The position numbers were made by a program, and so were the translations under genes. DNA of 64,000 nucleotides, from the NCBI GenBank assembly GCA_039185015.1, contig JBCDAU010000019.1, positions 35,936 through 99,935 on the forward strand, read 5' to 3'. Below are positions 34,006 through 43,101 of this stretch, piece after piece; the stretch's first letter is position 1, and every line of letters starts with the position of its first letter. The notes under the pieces are model-generated. The model did no database searches, was not told where the DNA came from, and saw nothing but the letters and a program-made list of their open reading frames with translations. The DNA is from JBCBSZ01 sp039185015 (GTDB lineage: Bacteria > Actinomycetota > Acidimicrobiia > Acidimicrobiales > Poriferisodalaceae).

Positions 34006-35025
34006 GCCCGGACCGGGCCAGGGTCCCGCTTGGGAACTATGCCCGCGGCCGCCGAAGCCACGATGGGAGCGCCCGCGCCAGTTGGTCCCTGGGATCGCGG
34101 CGGACCGTCAGCGCCTATCGGTCCGGGCCGCTGCCCCGCAAGCAGCTCGGTCGGAGCGGTCATATGGGCACCCTGGCACCCGGGCAATGCGTGGGGCTCG
34201 CAGACCGTCAACTCCCGTCCACGCCACCGACCGTGGCCAAACGGCACCGCGTAGCCGCGTCGGTGTGACCGCGGCAGGCGCTGCGATGCGCCCATCGGCG
34301 ACTCCGGCCGCCTGACCTGGGGATCGTCGCGATCGACCGCGAGCCCTCTCGAGTGACCGACGAGGTGGCGAAGCGCCGGCCGTCGTGTGGTGGTGGCCGA
34401 TCCGCCGGCAGCGATCTCCCGCAGCGGATTGGCTCTCGGAACCGCGTTCGACTGTGCTCAACCTGGCCGCTTCCACGGGGGATGAAGTCGAGTACGTGTG
34501 GGGCCCATTGACCATAAACATCGAGTGCATTGGAGGCGCAACGCCTTGGTTCGCTTGGGGGCGATCCGTGATCCCATCGGGATCCATAGCCCCGAGGGCA
34601 CGTCGTTGATTCCCGCAGGACCGTGCTCGCCGCCGCTGGTCATTCACGGCGCCGTCGAGGCTCTTCGCGGAGCGTGCGCGTCGGTCGACGGCCTCCGCTC
34701 CGGCGTGAGTGGGCTGCTCGGAGCGGTCGCGCCGTCCTTCCCGAGCTGGTGGGATGGTCCGCGTCGAGGCCGCGACGGGACAAGTCACGGCCGGGTCGGC
34801 TGGCGGATTTCCCGTCGGTGGGGCGATGCGTCGACCGTGCGAGGGCGATCGGCGCCGGTGTCCGGATCGGCGAGATCCGGTGGTGGGACGATCCGGCAAT
34901 TCTTCTGTGTTCATGTCCCAGGCGTTGTCCGACTTCGTCGCGGCCGTGTCGCGACCGACTAGGGTGCTTTCCGTCCCGGCGCGGCCGTGCGCGGCGCTGA
35001 ATGTTGTCGACCGAGGACAGACCCC
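34006..35025. other. 1-kb region without a confident gene
   Basis: All longer frames here look like shadow sequence. A 75-codon frame (34385-34609) has one protein-like part (DEVEYVWGPLTINIECIGGA), and the DNA around 34480-34620 is less GC-rich than its surroundings. The left edge has a short palindrome (GCCCGG A CCGGGC, 34006-34018). The right end carries the -10 box for the transporter operon. It may be a remnant of lost or transferred DNA. Confidence 0.5.
34960..34965 (+). promoter_or_regulatory. -10 box TAGGGT of the peptide ABC transporter operon
   Basis: TAGGGT lies 60 bases before the ATG at 35026. It is the clearest TAnnnT box in the region; no good -35 is seen 16-18 bases further upstream. 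Confidence 0.4.
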
Positions 35026-36732
35026 ATGATCAACTGGACCCTCTTGGATCGCGTTCGTCGGCGGGCGAACCCCGTGGAGCGCGATCTGATCGAGGCCCAC
35101 GCCCGCGGTGCCGTCAACCGGCGGGACTTCATCAAGCGAGGCACCGTCATCGGCCTCTCCGTGCCGGCGATGACCGCCGTGCTCGCCGCCTGCGGTGACT
35201 CCGACGACTCCACGCCGTCGACCACGACGGGTGGGGCCGAGGCCGGTGGCGGCGCCGCCGCCGGCGGGAGCCTGATCGTCGCCAACCAGTTCGGCGACGC
35301 CAACAGCGGCCTGGACCCGGTCAACATGCTCGACCTGGGCACCTACAACGTCATCTCCCAGAGCTTCGAGTACCTCGTCGGCCTGGGCAGCGACGGCAAC
35401 ATCGACGCCACCGCCCTCGCCACCTCCTGGGAGCCCAACGAGGACGGCTCGCAGTGGTCCTTCACCCTGCGCGAAGGCGTGATGTGGCAGGACGGCACCC
35501 CGCTGACCTCGGCCGACGTGGCCGCCACCATGGACCGGCTCGCCGCGGCCAACAACGCCGCCCTCGGCGGTGTGATCGGTGAGGGATCGGTGGACGCCTC
35601 CGACCCGGCCGTCGCCGTGTTCACGCTGCTCGAGCCCAACGGCAACTTCCCCGTGCTGGTCTCGATCTTCAACCCGCAGTCGGTCATCACCCCGGCCGAC
35701 TACTCCAGCGGCACCACGCTCGACGAGCGCCCGGCGGGTACCGGCGCCTGGATTCTGAGCGACTTCAACGCCGCCGAGTTCGTCGCCCGCTTCGAGCGGA
35801 ACCCCAACTGGTGGGGCGGCGAGACGCCGCTCGACGCCATCGAGCTGCGGGGCTTCAGCGACATCGGCACCGCCGTCACGGCCATGCAGAGCCGCCAGAT
35901 CGACGTCATCCAGAACTTCAGCGTCATCGGCGGTGAGGGCCTGCTCGACGACGCGAACTTCACGGTCCTGACGCCCCCGTCGTCGAACCACCGTCAGGTC
36001 TGGTTCCACGTCAGCAACGGCCAGTTCACCGACAAGCTCGTGCGCCAGGCCATGGCGTGGACCTTCGATCGCCAGCAGATGGTCGACGTGCTCTTCTCCG
36101 GCCGGGCCGAGATCGCCAACGACCACCCGGTCCTGTCGTCGCTGCCGTTCTTCGACGCCGAGGCGGTGCCCCAGCGCAGCCGCGACATCGACCAGGCTCG
36201 TGCGCTGCTGGCCGAGGCCGGCGTCGAGGGCCTGTCGGCCACGCTGCAGTGCGGTGATCTCGGTGAGGTCCCCGACCTCGCCGGCATCATCCAGCAGAAC
36301 GCGGCCGAGGCCGGCTTCGACCTGCAGGTGAACGTGCAGTCCAACTCGACGTTCTACGGCGACTCGTGGTGCCCCGGCGGCACCGACGAGCAGCCGTGCG
36401 CCGACGCCGACGAGTTCGGCATCGTGGACTACGGCCACCGTCCGATCCCCGACGTGTTCTTCAGCTCCGCGCTCGCCAGCGGCGGTGTGTGGAACTCGTC
36501 GAACTTCGCCAACTCGGACTTCGACACCCAGCTGACGAACTACCGGGCGGCGATCGACGTCGACGGCCAGAAGACGGCGATCAGCGAGATCCAGAAGATC
36601 CTCTGGGACGAGGTGCCGGCCTCGTACCCGTACTTCTTCAACTTCCTGGCGGGCCACGACGCATCGGTCTCCGGTGTGCAGGCGACCTCGCTGGGCCACG
36701 TGGTCCTGAGCGGAGCTTCCAAGTCCGCCTGA
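35026..36732 (+). CDS. ABC transporter substrate-binding lipoprotein (peptide/nickel family)
   Basis: Extracytoplasmic solute receptor of the DppA/OppA family (SBP_bac_5 fold). The N-terminus has a twin-arginine motif (NRRDFIKRG) and a lipobox ending LAACG, so it is probably exported by Tat and lipid-anchored. Family sequence includes LVIVANQFGDANSGLDPVN-like entry, LATSWEPNEDGSQWSFTLRE, GVMWQDGTPLTSADVAATMD and VRQAMAWTFDRQQMVD. The length of 568 is normal. The ATG at 35026 begins the Tat signal. It is followed by a strong hairpin and then both permeases and the fused ATPase. The ligand (peptide, nickel, opine, sugar) is not predictable. Confidence 0.92.
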   Translation: MINWTLLDRVRRRANPVERDLIEAHARGAVNRRDFIKRGTVIGLSVPAMTAVLAACGDSDDSTPSTTTGGAEAGGGAAAGGSLIVANQFGDANSGLDPVNMLDLGTYNVISQSFEYLVGLGSDGNIDATALATSWEPNEDGSQWSFTLREGVMWQDGTPLTSADVAATMDRLAAANNAALGGVIGEGSVDASDPAVAVFTLLEPNGNFPVLVSIFNPQSVITPADYSSGTTLDERPAGTGAWILSDFNAAEFVARFERNPNWWGGETPLDAIELRGFSDIGTAVTAMQSRQIDVIQNFSVIGGEGLLDDANFTVLTPPSSNHRQVWFHVSNGQFTDKLVRQAMAWTFDRQQMVDVLFSGRAEIANDHPVLSSLPFFDAEAVPQRSRDIDQARALLAEAGVEGLSATLQCGDLGEVPDLAGIIQQNAAEAGFDLQVNVQSNSTFYGDSWCPGGTDEQPCADADEFGIVDYGHRPIPDVFFSSALASGGVWNSSNFANSDFDTQLTNYRAAIDVDGQKTAISEIQKILWDEVPASYPYFFNFLAGHDASVSGVQATSLGHVVLSGASKSA

Positions 36733-36748
36733 TCAACGACGACGCACG

Positions 36749-36785
36749 GGTGGGACAGGGGGGCCGGCGGCCGCCCTGCCCCACC
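36749..36785 (+). terminator. Hairpin between receptor and permease genes
   Basis: GGTGGGACAGGG at 36749-36760 pairs with CCCTGCCCCACC at 36774-36785 with one mismatch, extended inside by GGCC pairs. There is no T-run. It probably slows decay or attenuates transcription so that the receptor is made in excess over the permeases. Confidence 0.5.
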
Positions 36786-36817
36786 TCCGCGCTCGGCCAC
36801 CGGGGCGAGGAGCCGCG

Positions 36818-37774
36818 ATGCTGAAGTTCATCGGGCGGCGTCTGGCGCTCTCCCTCGTCACCTTGGTGATCCTGATCCTGATCATCTTCCTGCTGACCCG
36901 CGTGTTCCCGAGCGAGCCGGCCCGCCAGCTCGCCGGCCCGTTCGCTCCACAGGAGCGGGTCGACGAGCTCAACCAGGCGCTCGGGCTCGACGACCCCCTC
37001 CCGACCCAGTTCGGTCGGCTGCTCGGGGACGTGATCACGTTCAGCTTCGGGGAGTCGTTCAGCCAGCCAGGTGAGCAGGTGGCCGATCTCGTCCGGCCGG
37101 CGCTGTGGAACTCGGCGAAGCTGGTCGTGTTCGCCCTCGTGCTGACCGTGCCGCTGTCGATCCTGGGCGGCGTCGTGGCCGCACGGCGCAAGGACACGCT
37201 GGCCGACCGGGCGATCGTCAACCTCGGCCTCGCCTCCGCCTCGATCCCGGAGTTCGTGTCGGCGGTGATCCTGCAGTACGTGATCGGCGTTCGGCTCGGC
37301 TGGCTGCCGCCGGTGTGGTTGCCGGGGGAGGGCGCCGGCTTCTTCACCCAGCTGCGGTTCCTCCTGCTCCCGGCGCTCTCGATCGTGCTCGTGTACTTCG
37401 GCTACATCGCCCGCATCACCCGGGCCGGCACCATCACGGCCCTTGACTCCGACTACACCCGCACCGCCTACATGAAGGGCCTCAACACCCGGTCGGTCGT
37501 GCGCCGCCACGTGCTGAAGAACAGCCTGCAGTCGACCGTGGCCGTCACGGGTACCCAGGTCGGCTACCTCTTCGGGGGCCTCGTCGCCCTCGAGATCGTC
37601 TTCAACTACCCCGGTCTCGGCAACCTCATCCTGCGGGCGGCCACGGCACCGGACTTCCCGCTGCTCCAGGCGGCGGTCATCACGGTCGCCATCATCTTCA
37701 TGCTGTCGACCCTCGCCGCCGACCTGCTCATCGCCTGGATGAACCCCCGGGCCCGGCTGAACGTGAGGGCATGA
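36818..37774 (+). CDS. ABC transporter permease (DppB type)
   Basis: Inner-membrane permease of the peptide/nickel importer. Six hydrophobic helices; the first is ALSLVTLVILILIIFLL, followed by the characteristic extracytoplasmic ERVDELNQALGLDDPLPTQF segment of DppB proteins. The coupling-helix loop that contacts the ATPase is TRAGTITALDSDYTRTAYMK, with the family's E-like A-x-x-x-G turn. The ATG is preceded by GAGGAG with a 6-base spacer. It overlaps the next permease by 4 bases. Confidence 0.93.
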   Translation: MLKFIGRRLALSLVTLVILILIIFLLTRVFPSEPARQLAGPFAPQERVDELNQALGLDDPLPTQFGRLLGDVITFSFGESFSQPGEQVADLVRPALWNSAKLVVFALVLTVPLSILGGVVAARRKDTLADRAIVNLGLASASIPEFVSAVILQYVIGVRLGWLPPVWLPGEGAGFFTQLRFLLLPALSIVLVYFGYIARITRAGTITALDSDYTRTAYMKGLNTRSVVRRHVLKNSLQSTVAVTGTQVGYLFGGLVALEIVFNYPGLGNLILRAATAPDFPLLQAAVITVAIIFMLSTLAADLLIAWMNPRARLNVRA

Positions 37775-38739
37775 TGACCGCCATCGACGATCCGGGGTCC
37801 GAGGCGAGCGACTCGGTGGCCGACGCACCGATCGACGTCCCCGACGAGGTGGCCGAGCTCGACGCCGCGATGGCGTCGGCGGCCGTGGAGCGCAAGCGCA
37901 TCCGGGCCGAGCGCCGACGCCTCCTGTTCCGCACGCCGGGCTTCATCATCGGCCTCGTCATCGTCGGCTTCTGGGTCCTGTGCGCCATCGCTCCCGGACT
38001 GATCGCGCCCTACGACGGCAACGAGGCGGTCCGCGTCGACGGCAACGTGATCGCCCGGGAGGGGCCGAGCACCGACGCCTGGTTCGGCACCGACACCATC
38101 GGCAACGACGTCTTCTCCCGCGTGATCTTCGGCGCCCGCAACGTGCTGATCATGGCCCCGGCCGCGGCGGCCATCGCGGCGATCGCCGGCACCTTCCTCG
38201 GCTTGCTCGTCGGCTTCTACCGGGGCTGGGTCGACGAGGTCATCAGCCGCATCGCCGAGGCCTTCCTGTCGATCCCGGTGATCCTGCTCGGCATCATGAC
38301 CTTGGTCGTGTTCGGCAACTCCCGGTTCGTGATCATCCTCACGGTGGCGACGCTGTTCACCCCGGTCGTGACGAGAACGGTCAGATCGGCCGTGCTCGCC
38401 GAGGCCCAGCTCGACTACGTGACCTCGGCCAAGCTGCGAGGCGAGAGCGGGCCCTTCATCATGCTGCGAGAGATCCTGCCCAACGTGACCGGCGTGATCG
38501 TCGTCGAGTTCACCGTTCGGGTCGGGTACGCCATCTTCACCATCGCCACCCTGGCCTTCCTCGGTTTGGCGTCGGACGACTTCACGACCCCGGACTGGGG
38601 TGGCGACATCGCGAACACCTACGACCTGATCCAGTCCAACCAGTGGTGGCCGACGATCTTCCCGGCGCTCGCGATCGCGTCACTCGTGATCGCGGTCAAC
38701 CTGATCGCCGACTCCCTCGACAAGGTTCGCTCCGCATGA
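37771..38739 (+). CDS. ABC transporter permease (DppC type)
   Basis: Second permease of the importer, about 322 residues. It has a longer cytoplasmic N-terminus rich in Glu and Arg, a first helix (GFIIGLVIVGFWVLCAIAPG), the family signature FGTDTIGNDVFSRVIFGAR, further helices, and the coupling loop AEAQLDYVTSAKLRGESG. Start and stop both overlap neighbours by 4 bases (ATGA), so it is translated together with DppB and the fused ATPase. Confidence 0.93.
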   Translation: MMTAIDDPGSEASDSVADAPIDVPDEVAELDAAMASAAVERKRIRAERRRLLFRTPGFIIGLVIVGFWVLCAIAPGLIAPYDGNEAVRVDGNVIAREGPSTDAWFGTDTIGNDVFSRVIFGARNVLIMAPAAAAIAAIAGTFLGLLVGFYRGWVDEVISRIAEAFLSIPVILLGIMTLVVFGNSRFVIILTVATLFTPVVTRTVRSAVLAEAQLDYVTSAKLRGESGPFIMLREILPNVTGVIVVEFTVRVGYAIFTIATLAFLGLASDDFTTPDWGGDIANTYDLIQSNQWWPTIFPALAIASLVIAVNLIADSLDKVRSA

Positions 38740-40751
38740 CCGAGGCCCCCGTCGCACCGCCGAGCACGGCGGCCCTCGAGGTCGAGGACCTCCACCTGTC
38801 GTACGTCGTGCGCGGCATCCCGCGCGCGGTCCTGCGGGGCGTCAGCCTGTCGATCGCGCCCGGTGAGGCCTTCGGGCTGGTCGGCGAGTCCGGCTGTGGC
38901 AAGTCGACCACCGCCTACGCCTCGGTGCAGTACCTGCCGGGCAACGCCGTGATCGACAGCGGGCGCATCGCCATCGCCGGCGAGGACGTCATCGGCATGC
39001 CGTACCGACGCCTCCAGGAGGTTCGGAGCACCGAGGTCTCGATGGTGTACCAGGACCCGGTCCAGGCGATGAACCCGGCGATCAGGATCGGCCGCCAGGT
39101 CGCGGAGTGCTACCGGATCCTCGGCAAGAGCAAGGACGAGGCCGTCGACCTCGCCCGCCAGTCGCTCGAGCAGGTGAAGATCGCCGACCCGACGTCGGTG
39201 ATGGAGCGGTACCCGCACCAGCTGTCGGGCGGCATGCTCCAGCGGGTCGTGATCGCGATGGCGCTGGTCGGCGACCCACGGCTGCTGATCCTCGACGAGC
39301 CGACGACCGGTCTCGATGCCACCGTCGAGGCCGAGGTGCTGGACCTCGTCCGCGAGCTGCGCACGACGACCAACGCGGCGATCCTCCTCATCGCCCACAA
39401 CCTCGGGGTGATCCGCACGATGTGCGATCGCGTCGGTGTGATGTACGCGGGCAAGGTCGTCGAGGAGGGGTCGGCCCAACGGGTCTTCGATCGACCCGAG
39501 CACCCGTACACCGTCGGGCTGCTCAACGCGATCCCGCGCAAGGGCCTGCGCAAGACGGACCGGCCACTGTTCACGATCCCGGGCAACCTGCCCCAGATCG
39601 GTGCCCAGCTCCGCACCTGCGTCTACGTCGACCGGTGCCCGCTCGCCGACGACATCTGCCGCGACGAGGTCCCGCCGATCGTCGAGCTCAGCGACGAGCA
39701 CTGGGCCCGCTGCCATCACATCGACGCCGTCGCCGAGATCGAGGCCCCGGAGGCGGACTTCGCCGATCACGAGGTCGGCGACGAACCGGTCATCGAGCTC
39801 AACAGCCTCTCGAAGACGTTCCGTCAGCGCGGCACCGACATCCCCGCGCTCGTCAGCGTCGAGCTCGGCATCGCCGAGGGCGAGACGGTCGGCCTCGTCG
39901 GCGAGTCCGGCTCGGGCAAGAGCACCCTCGCCAAGACCCTGCTCGGCATCCACGCACCCGACGAGGGCGGCGAGATCACCCTCGACGGTCGAGAGGTCAA
40001 GGCCCGAGCGACCGATCGGGTGACCGAGTCGATCCGCGCGATGCAGATGGTGTTCCAGAACCCGGATTCCGCGCTGAACCGGATGTGGACCGTCCGGCGG
40101 ATCCTCCGGCGATCGGTCACGAAGCTGACCGAGCTGCGCGGCGCCGAGGCGGACCGACGGGTCGAGGAGATCGCCGCCGCGATGCGCCTGTCGCCCCGTC
40201 ACCTCGACATGCGGCCCCGCCAACTCTCGGGCGGCCTCAAGCAGCGCGTCGCCATCGCGCGCGCCTTCGCCGGTGACCCGCGCCTCGTCGTCTGCGACGA
40301 GCCGACCTCGGCGCTCGACGTGTCGGTGCAGGCGGCCATCCTCAACCTGTTGGCCACCCTCCAGGCCGAGGACCGCACCAGCTACCTGTTCATCAGTCAC
40401 GACATCGGCGTCGTCCGGTACCTCGCCGATCGCATCGCCGTGATGTACGTCGGTCGACTGGTGGAGCTGGCCCCGACCGACGAGCTGTTCTCCGGTCCGG
40501 TGCATCCGTACACCGAGGCGCTGATGTCGGCGGTGCCGAGCGTCGACGGCTCGGTGCGCAACCGGATCCCGCTGACCGGCGACATCCCCAGCCCGGCCGA
40601 CCCGCCACCCGGCTGCGTGTTCCACACGCGCTGCCACCGGGCGATCGAGGGCACCTGCGACACGATCGAGCCGCCGACCGTTCACATCTCGCCCCGGCAC
40701 TCGATCGCCTGCCACCTCCCGGTGGAGGAGCTGGGCCAGGCGCCCGCCTAG
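38736..40751 (+). CDS. ABC transporter with two fused ATPase domains (DppD-DppF type)
   Basis: Energises the peptide/nickel importer. Two complete ATPase domains lie in one chain of 671 residues. Domain 1 has Walker A GESGCGKST, signature LSGGMLQR, Walker B LLILDEP and switch His in IAHNLG. A linker with the oligopeptide-transporter C-terminal motif (CVYVDRCPLADDIC) leads to domain 2, with GESGSGKST, LSGGLKQR, LVVCDEP and ISHDIG, and a second such motif (CVFHTRCHRA). The Cys sets suggest the iron-sulfur cluster described in some members. The true start is the ATG at 38736, overlapping DppC by 4 bases; the longer frame is a shadow. Confidence 0.93.
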   Translation: MTEAPVAPPSTAALEVEDLHLSYVVRGIPRAVLRGVSLSIAPGEAFGLVGESGCGKSTTAYASVQYLPGNAVIDSGRIAIAGEDVIGMPYRRLQEVRSTEVSMVYQDPVQAMNPAIRIGRQVAECYRILGKSKDEAVDLARQSLEQVKIADPTSVMERYPHQLSGGMLQRVVIAMALVGDPRLLILDEPTTGLDATVEAEVLDLVRELRTTTNAAILLIAHNLGVIRTMCDRVGVMYAGKVVEEGSAQRVFDRPEHPYTVGLLNAIPRKGLRKTDRPLFTIPGNLPQIGAQLRTCVYVDRCPLADDICRDEVPPIVELSDEHWARCHHIDAVAEIEAPEADFADHEVGDEPVIELNSLSKTFRQRGTDIPALVSVELGIAEGETVGLVGESGSGKSTLAKTLLGIHAPDEGGEITLDGREVKARATDRVTESIRAMQMVFQNPDSALNRMWTVRRILRRSVTKLTELRGAEADRRVEEIAAAMRLSPRHLDMRPRQLSGGLKQRVAIARAFAGDPRLVVCDEPTSALDVSVQAAILNLLATLQAEDRTSYLFISHDIGVVRYLADRIAVMYVGRLVELAPTDELFSGPVHPYTEALMSAVPSVDGSVRNRIPLTGDIPSPADPPPGCVFHTRCHRAIEGTCDTIEPPTVHISPRHSIACHLPVEELGQAPA

Positions 40752-40764
40752 ACGGGCTGCGGCC

Positions 40765-40787
40765 GGGGCCGTGATCGTCCGGGCCCC
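40765..40787 (+). terminator. Possible terminator after the ABC operon
   Basis: GGGGCC at 40765-40770 pairs with GGCCCC at 40782-40787, starting 14 bases after the stop and just before the end of a convergent gene. The stem is short and lacks a T-run. Confidence 0.3.
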
Positions 40788-40794
40788 ACTGTGT

Positions 40795-41538
40795 TCAGGC
40801 GTCGGGTAGCAGCTCGCCGAGGTCGTCGACGACGATCGTCGCGCCGTTCTCCAGCAGCGCCTCGCGGCCTGCCCCGCGGTCGACCCCGATCACGTGGGCG
40901 AAGTCGCCCGCCGCGCCGGACTCGACGCCGGAGAGCGCGTCCTCGACCATCGCCGCCCTGGCCACGTCGACGCCGAGGCGGCGGGCGCAGTCCAGGTAGG
41001 TGTCGGGGGCCGGCTTGCCGGCCAGGCCGCGCTCGGCCCGATCGTTCCCGTCGAGGATGTCGTCGAAGCGGTCGAGCAGCTCGACGCCACCCAGCACGAA
41101 CCGGGCGTTGCGCGACGACGACACGAGGCCGATGGCGATGCCCGCGGCCCGCAGCGCTTCGACGAGCTGCACCGAGGTGGGGAACACGTCAGCGCCGCGG
41201 TCGCCGAGGGCGGCGCGGAAGAGGTCGTTCTTGCGGTTGCCGAGCCCGCTGATCGTCTCGGCGTCCGGCGGGTCGTCGACCGTCCCGTCCGGCAGCTCGA
41301 TGCCGCGTGAGGCGAGGAAGTCCCGCACGCCGTCGTACCGGGGCTTGCCGTCGACGTGGGCGAGGTAGTCGTCGTGGTCGAACGGATCGGCGTCGGGGCC
41401 GAGGCGTCGTCGGAGCTCGTCGTCGAAGAGCTGCTTCCACGCCACGAAGTGCAGCGACGCGGTGTCGGTGATCACACCGTCGAGGTCGAAGATCACGGCG
41501 TCGACCGTGCCGTCGAAGAGATCGAGCTGGGGAGCCAT
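40795..41538 (-). CDS. HAD-superfamily hydrolase, beta-phosphoglucomutase type
   Basis: Phosphatase or phosphomutase of about 247 residues. Seen: motif I FDLDGVITDT with the nucleophile and acid/base Asp separated by one Leu, the cap domain with the family pattern YDGVRDFLASRGI, motif II Ser in LVSSSRN, motif III Lys in AGKPAPD, and motif IV EDALSGVESG. The motif I spacing and the cap point to beta-phosphoglucomutase-like enzymes, including trehalose/kojibiose pathways, or to a general sugar-phosphate phosphatase. A TACCTT box lies 9 bases before the ATG. It is divergent from the acyl-CoA ligase. Confidence 0.9.
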   Translation of the reverse strand: MAPQLDLFDGTVDAVIFDLDGVITDTASLHFVAWKQLFDDELRRRLGPDADPFDHDDYLAHVDGKPRYDGVRDFLASRGIELPDGTVDDPPDAETISGLGNRKNDLFRAALGDRGADVFPTSVQLVEALRAAGIAIGLVSSSRNARFVLGGVELLDRFDDILDGNDRAERGLAGKPAPDTYLDCARRLGVDVARAAMVEDALSGVESGAAGDFAHVIGVDRGAGREALLENGATIVVDDLGELLPDA

Positions 41539-41547
41539 CGCGTTGGG

Positions 41548-41553
41548 AAGGTA
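41548..41553 (-). promoter_or_regulatory. -10 box TACCTT of the HAD gene
   Basis: On the minus strand TACCTT ends 9 bases before the ATG at 41538. It is back-to-back with the TAGTCT box of the ligase gene. Confidence 0.4.
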
Positions 41554-41572
41554 GTCGCCCGGGCCGGCGTCC

Positions 41573-41578
41573 TAGTCT
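41573..41578 (+). promoter_or_regulatory. -10 box TAGTCT, leaderless start of the acyl-CoA ligase gene
   Basis: TAGTCT ends 8 bases before the ATG at 41587; no ribosome site lies between them. Confidence 0.5.
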
Positions 41579-41586
41579 CAGCACCG

Positions 41587-43101
41587 ATGTTGACCTTCGC
41601 CGATCCGCTGCGGCACGCCCAGGCGTGCCACCCCGACCGCCCCGCCGTCGCCTCGGCGGGGGTCGAGCGCACCTTCGCCGAGCTCGTCGACCGGGTTCGT
41701 CGCCTGGGTGCTGCCATCGCCGAGCGCACCGAGCCCGGTGATCGTGTCGCCATCTGGGCGGCGAACTCCGCCCACTTCCTCGAGTTCTACTTCGCGGTGC
41801 CGGTGGCCGGCCGGGCGCTGGTGCCGCTGAACACGAGGTGGGCCGAGCCCGAGCTCGCCGACGCGCTCGGCGACGCCGGCGCGAAGATCCTCGTCACCGA
41901 CCGCGATCCGGGTGGGCTGGCCGACGTCGTCGACACCGTGCTCCGTGTGCCGGACGATCTCGACGCGTTGATCGAGTCCGTGCCTGTCGGTGAGGGTGTC
42001 GACCTCGCAGCACACCGAGATCCCGAGGACCTCGCCGGACTCTTCTACACCGGCGGCACGACGGGTCGTTCGAAGGGCGTCATGCTCACGCACGGCAACC
42101 TCATCGCCAACGCCTTCCACACCCAGGTCATGAGCCCGCTGGGTCCCGACGACCGGTATCTGCTGTCCGCCCCGATGTTCCACGCCGCCGGTGCGGTGGC
42201 GGTGATCCAGGGCGTCTGGCAGGGCGCCCTGCAGGTGGTCCAGCCCGCCTTCAACCCGACGGAGGCCCTCGACCTGATCGAGTCGCACGGTGTGACGGCC
42301 ACCCTCCTCGTGCCCACGATGATCGCCGCCATGACCGAGGAGCAGCTGACGACCCCGCGCGACGTCTCGACGCTGCGCTTCCTCAGCCACGGCGCCTCGC
42401 CGATCGCCGCGGAGTCCCTGAAGCGGGCGACGACGGCCTTCCCGACCACGGAGTTCATGCACGTGTACGGCGCGACCGAGACGGCGCCGCTGCTCACCGG
42501 ACTGCGCCACGAGGAGCAGCTCATCGGCGCTCCCGAGGGCCGTTCGGTCGGGCGCCCGATCATGGGGGTGTCGATCCGCATCGCCGATCCCGACGGCGCG
42601 CCCCTGCCCCAGGGGGAGATCGGCGAGGTCACGGCGCGAGGCCCCAACATCATGCGGGGGTACTGGCAGCGTCCGGAGGAGACCGAGCGGGCGCTGCGGG
42701 ACGGCTGGTACTGGACCGGTGACGTCGGGCGACTCGACGAGCGCGGCAACCTGCACCTCTACGACCGCTCGAAGGACATGATCATCTCCGGCGGAGAGAA
42801 CGTGTACTGCACCGAGGTCGAGGACGCGATCTACACCCACCCGAAGGTGCTCGAGGCGACCGTCTTCGGCGTCCCGCACGAGCAGTGGGGTGAGGCCGTG
42901 CACGCCGTCGTGGTCAAGCGCGACGAGACGCTCACCGAGGACGAGCTCATCGAGCACGTCCGATCCCAGATCGCCGGCTACAAGGTGCCCCGCTCGGTCG
43001 ACTTCCGCGAAGAGCCGCTGCCCGTCTCCGGCCCCGGCAAGGTGCTCAAGCGCGAGCTCCGTGCGCCGTACTGGGAGGGCCGGGACCGGGCGATCTCGTG
43101 A
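41587..43101 (+). CDS. AMP-dependent acyl-CoA synthetase/ligase
   Basis: Activates a carboxylic acid as acyl-AMP, then forms its CoA thioester. Seen: the phosphate-binding motif YTGGTTGRSKGVMLTH, HVYGATETAP (motif II), the hinge Asp in YWTGDVGRLDERGNLHLYDR and the catalytic Lys near the end (GPGKVLKREL), all as in fatty-acid/benzoate CoA ligases; it is not the shorter phenylacetate-CoA ligase PaaK. The product has 504 residues. Its ATG is preceded by TAGTCT with an 8-base spacer. The stop overlaps the thioesterase start by 4 bases, so ligase and thioesterase are made together. Substrate unknown. Confidence 0.92.
   Translation: MLTFADPLRHAQACHPDRPAVASAGVERTFAELVDRVRRLGAAIAERTEPGDRVAIWAANSAHFLEFYFAVPVAGRALVPLNTRWAEPELADALGDAGAKILVTDRDPGGLADVVDTVLRVPDDLDALIESVPVGEGVDLAAHRDPEDLAGLFYTGGTTGRSKGVMLTHGNLIANAFHTQVMSPLGPDDRYLLSAPMFHAAGAVAVIQGVWQGALQVVQPAFNPTEALDLIESHGVTATLLVPTMIAAMTEEQLTTPRDVSTLRFLSHGASPIAAESLKRATTAFPTTEFMHVYGATETAPLLTGLRHEEQLIGAPEGRSVGRPIMGVSIRIADPDGAPLPQGEIGEVTARGPNIMRGYWQRPEETERALRDGWYWTGDVGRLDERGNLHLYDRSKDMIISGGENVYCTEVEDAIYTHPKVLEATVFGVPHEQWGEAVHAVVVKRDETLTEDELIEHVRSQIAGYKVPRSVDFREEPLPVSGPGKVLKRELRAPYWEGRDRAIS

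Noticed and set aside
34385..34609. 75-codon plus-strand frame in the gene-free region
   Set aside because: Partly protein-like, but no ribosome site, promoter or known family, so it is mentioned only as part of the region.
34108..36699. Minus-strand frame of 863 codons opposite the ABC receptor
   Set aside because: It runs through the receptor gene in antisense and into the gene-free region without any domain or start signal.
41587..43101. Assignment of the acyl-CoA ligase as PaaK
   Set aside because: The length and motifs fit fatty-acid/benzoate-type ligases rather than the shorter PaaK, and it is 6 kb from the paa operon.
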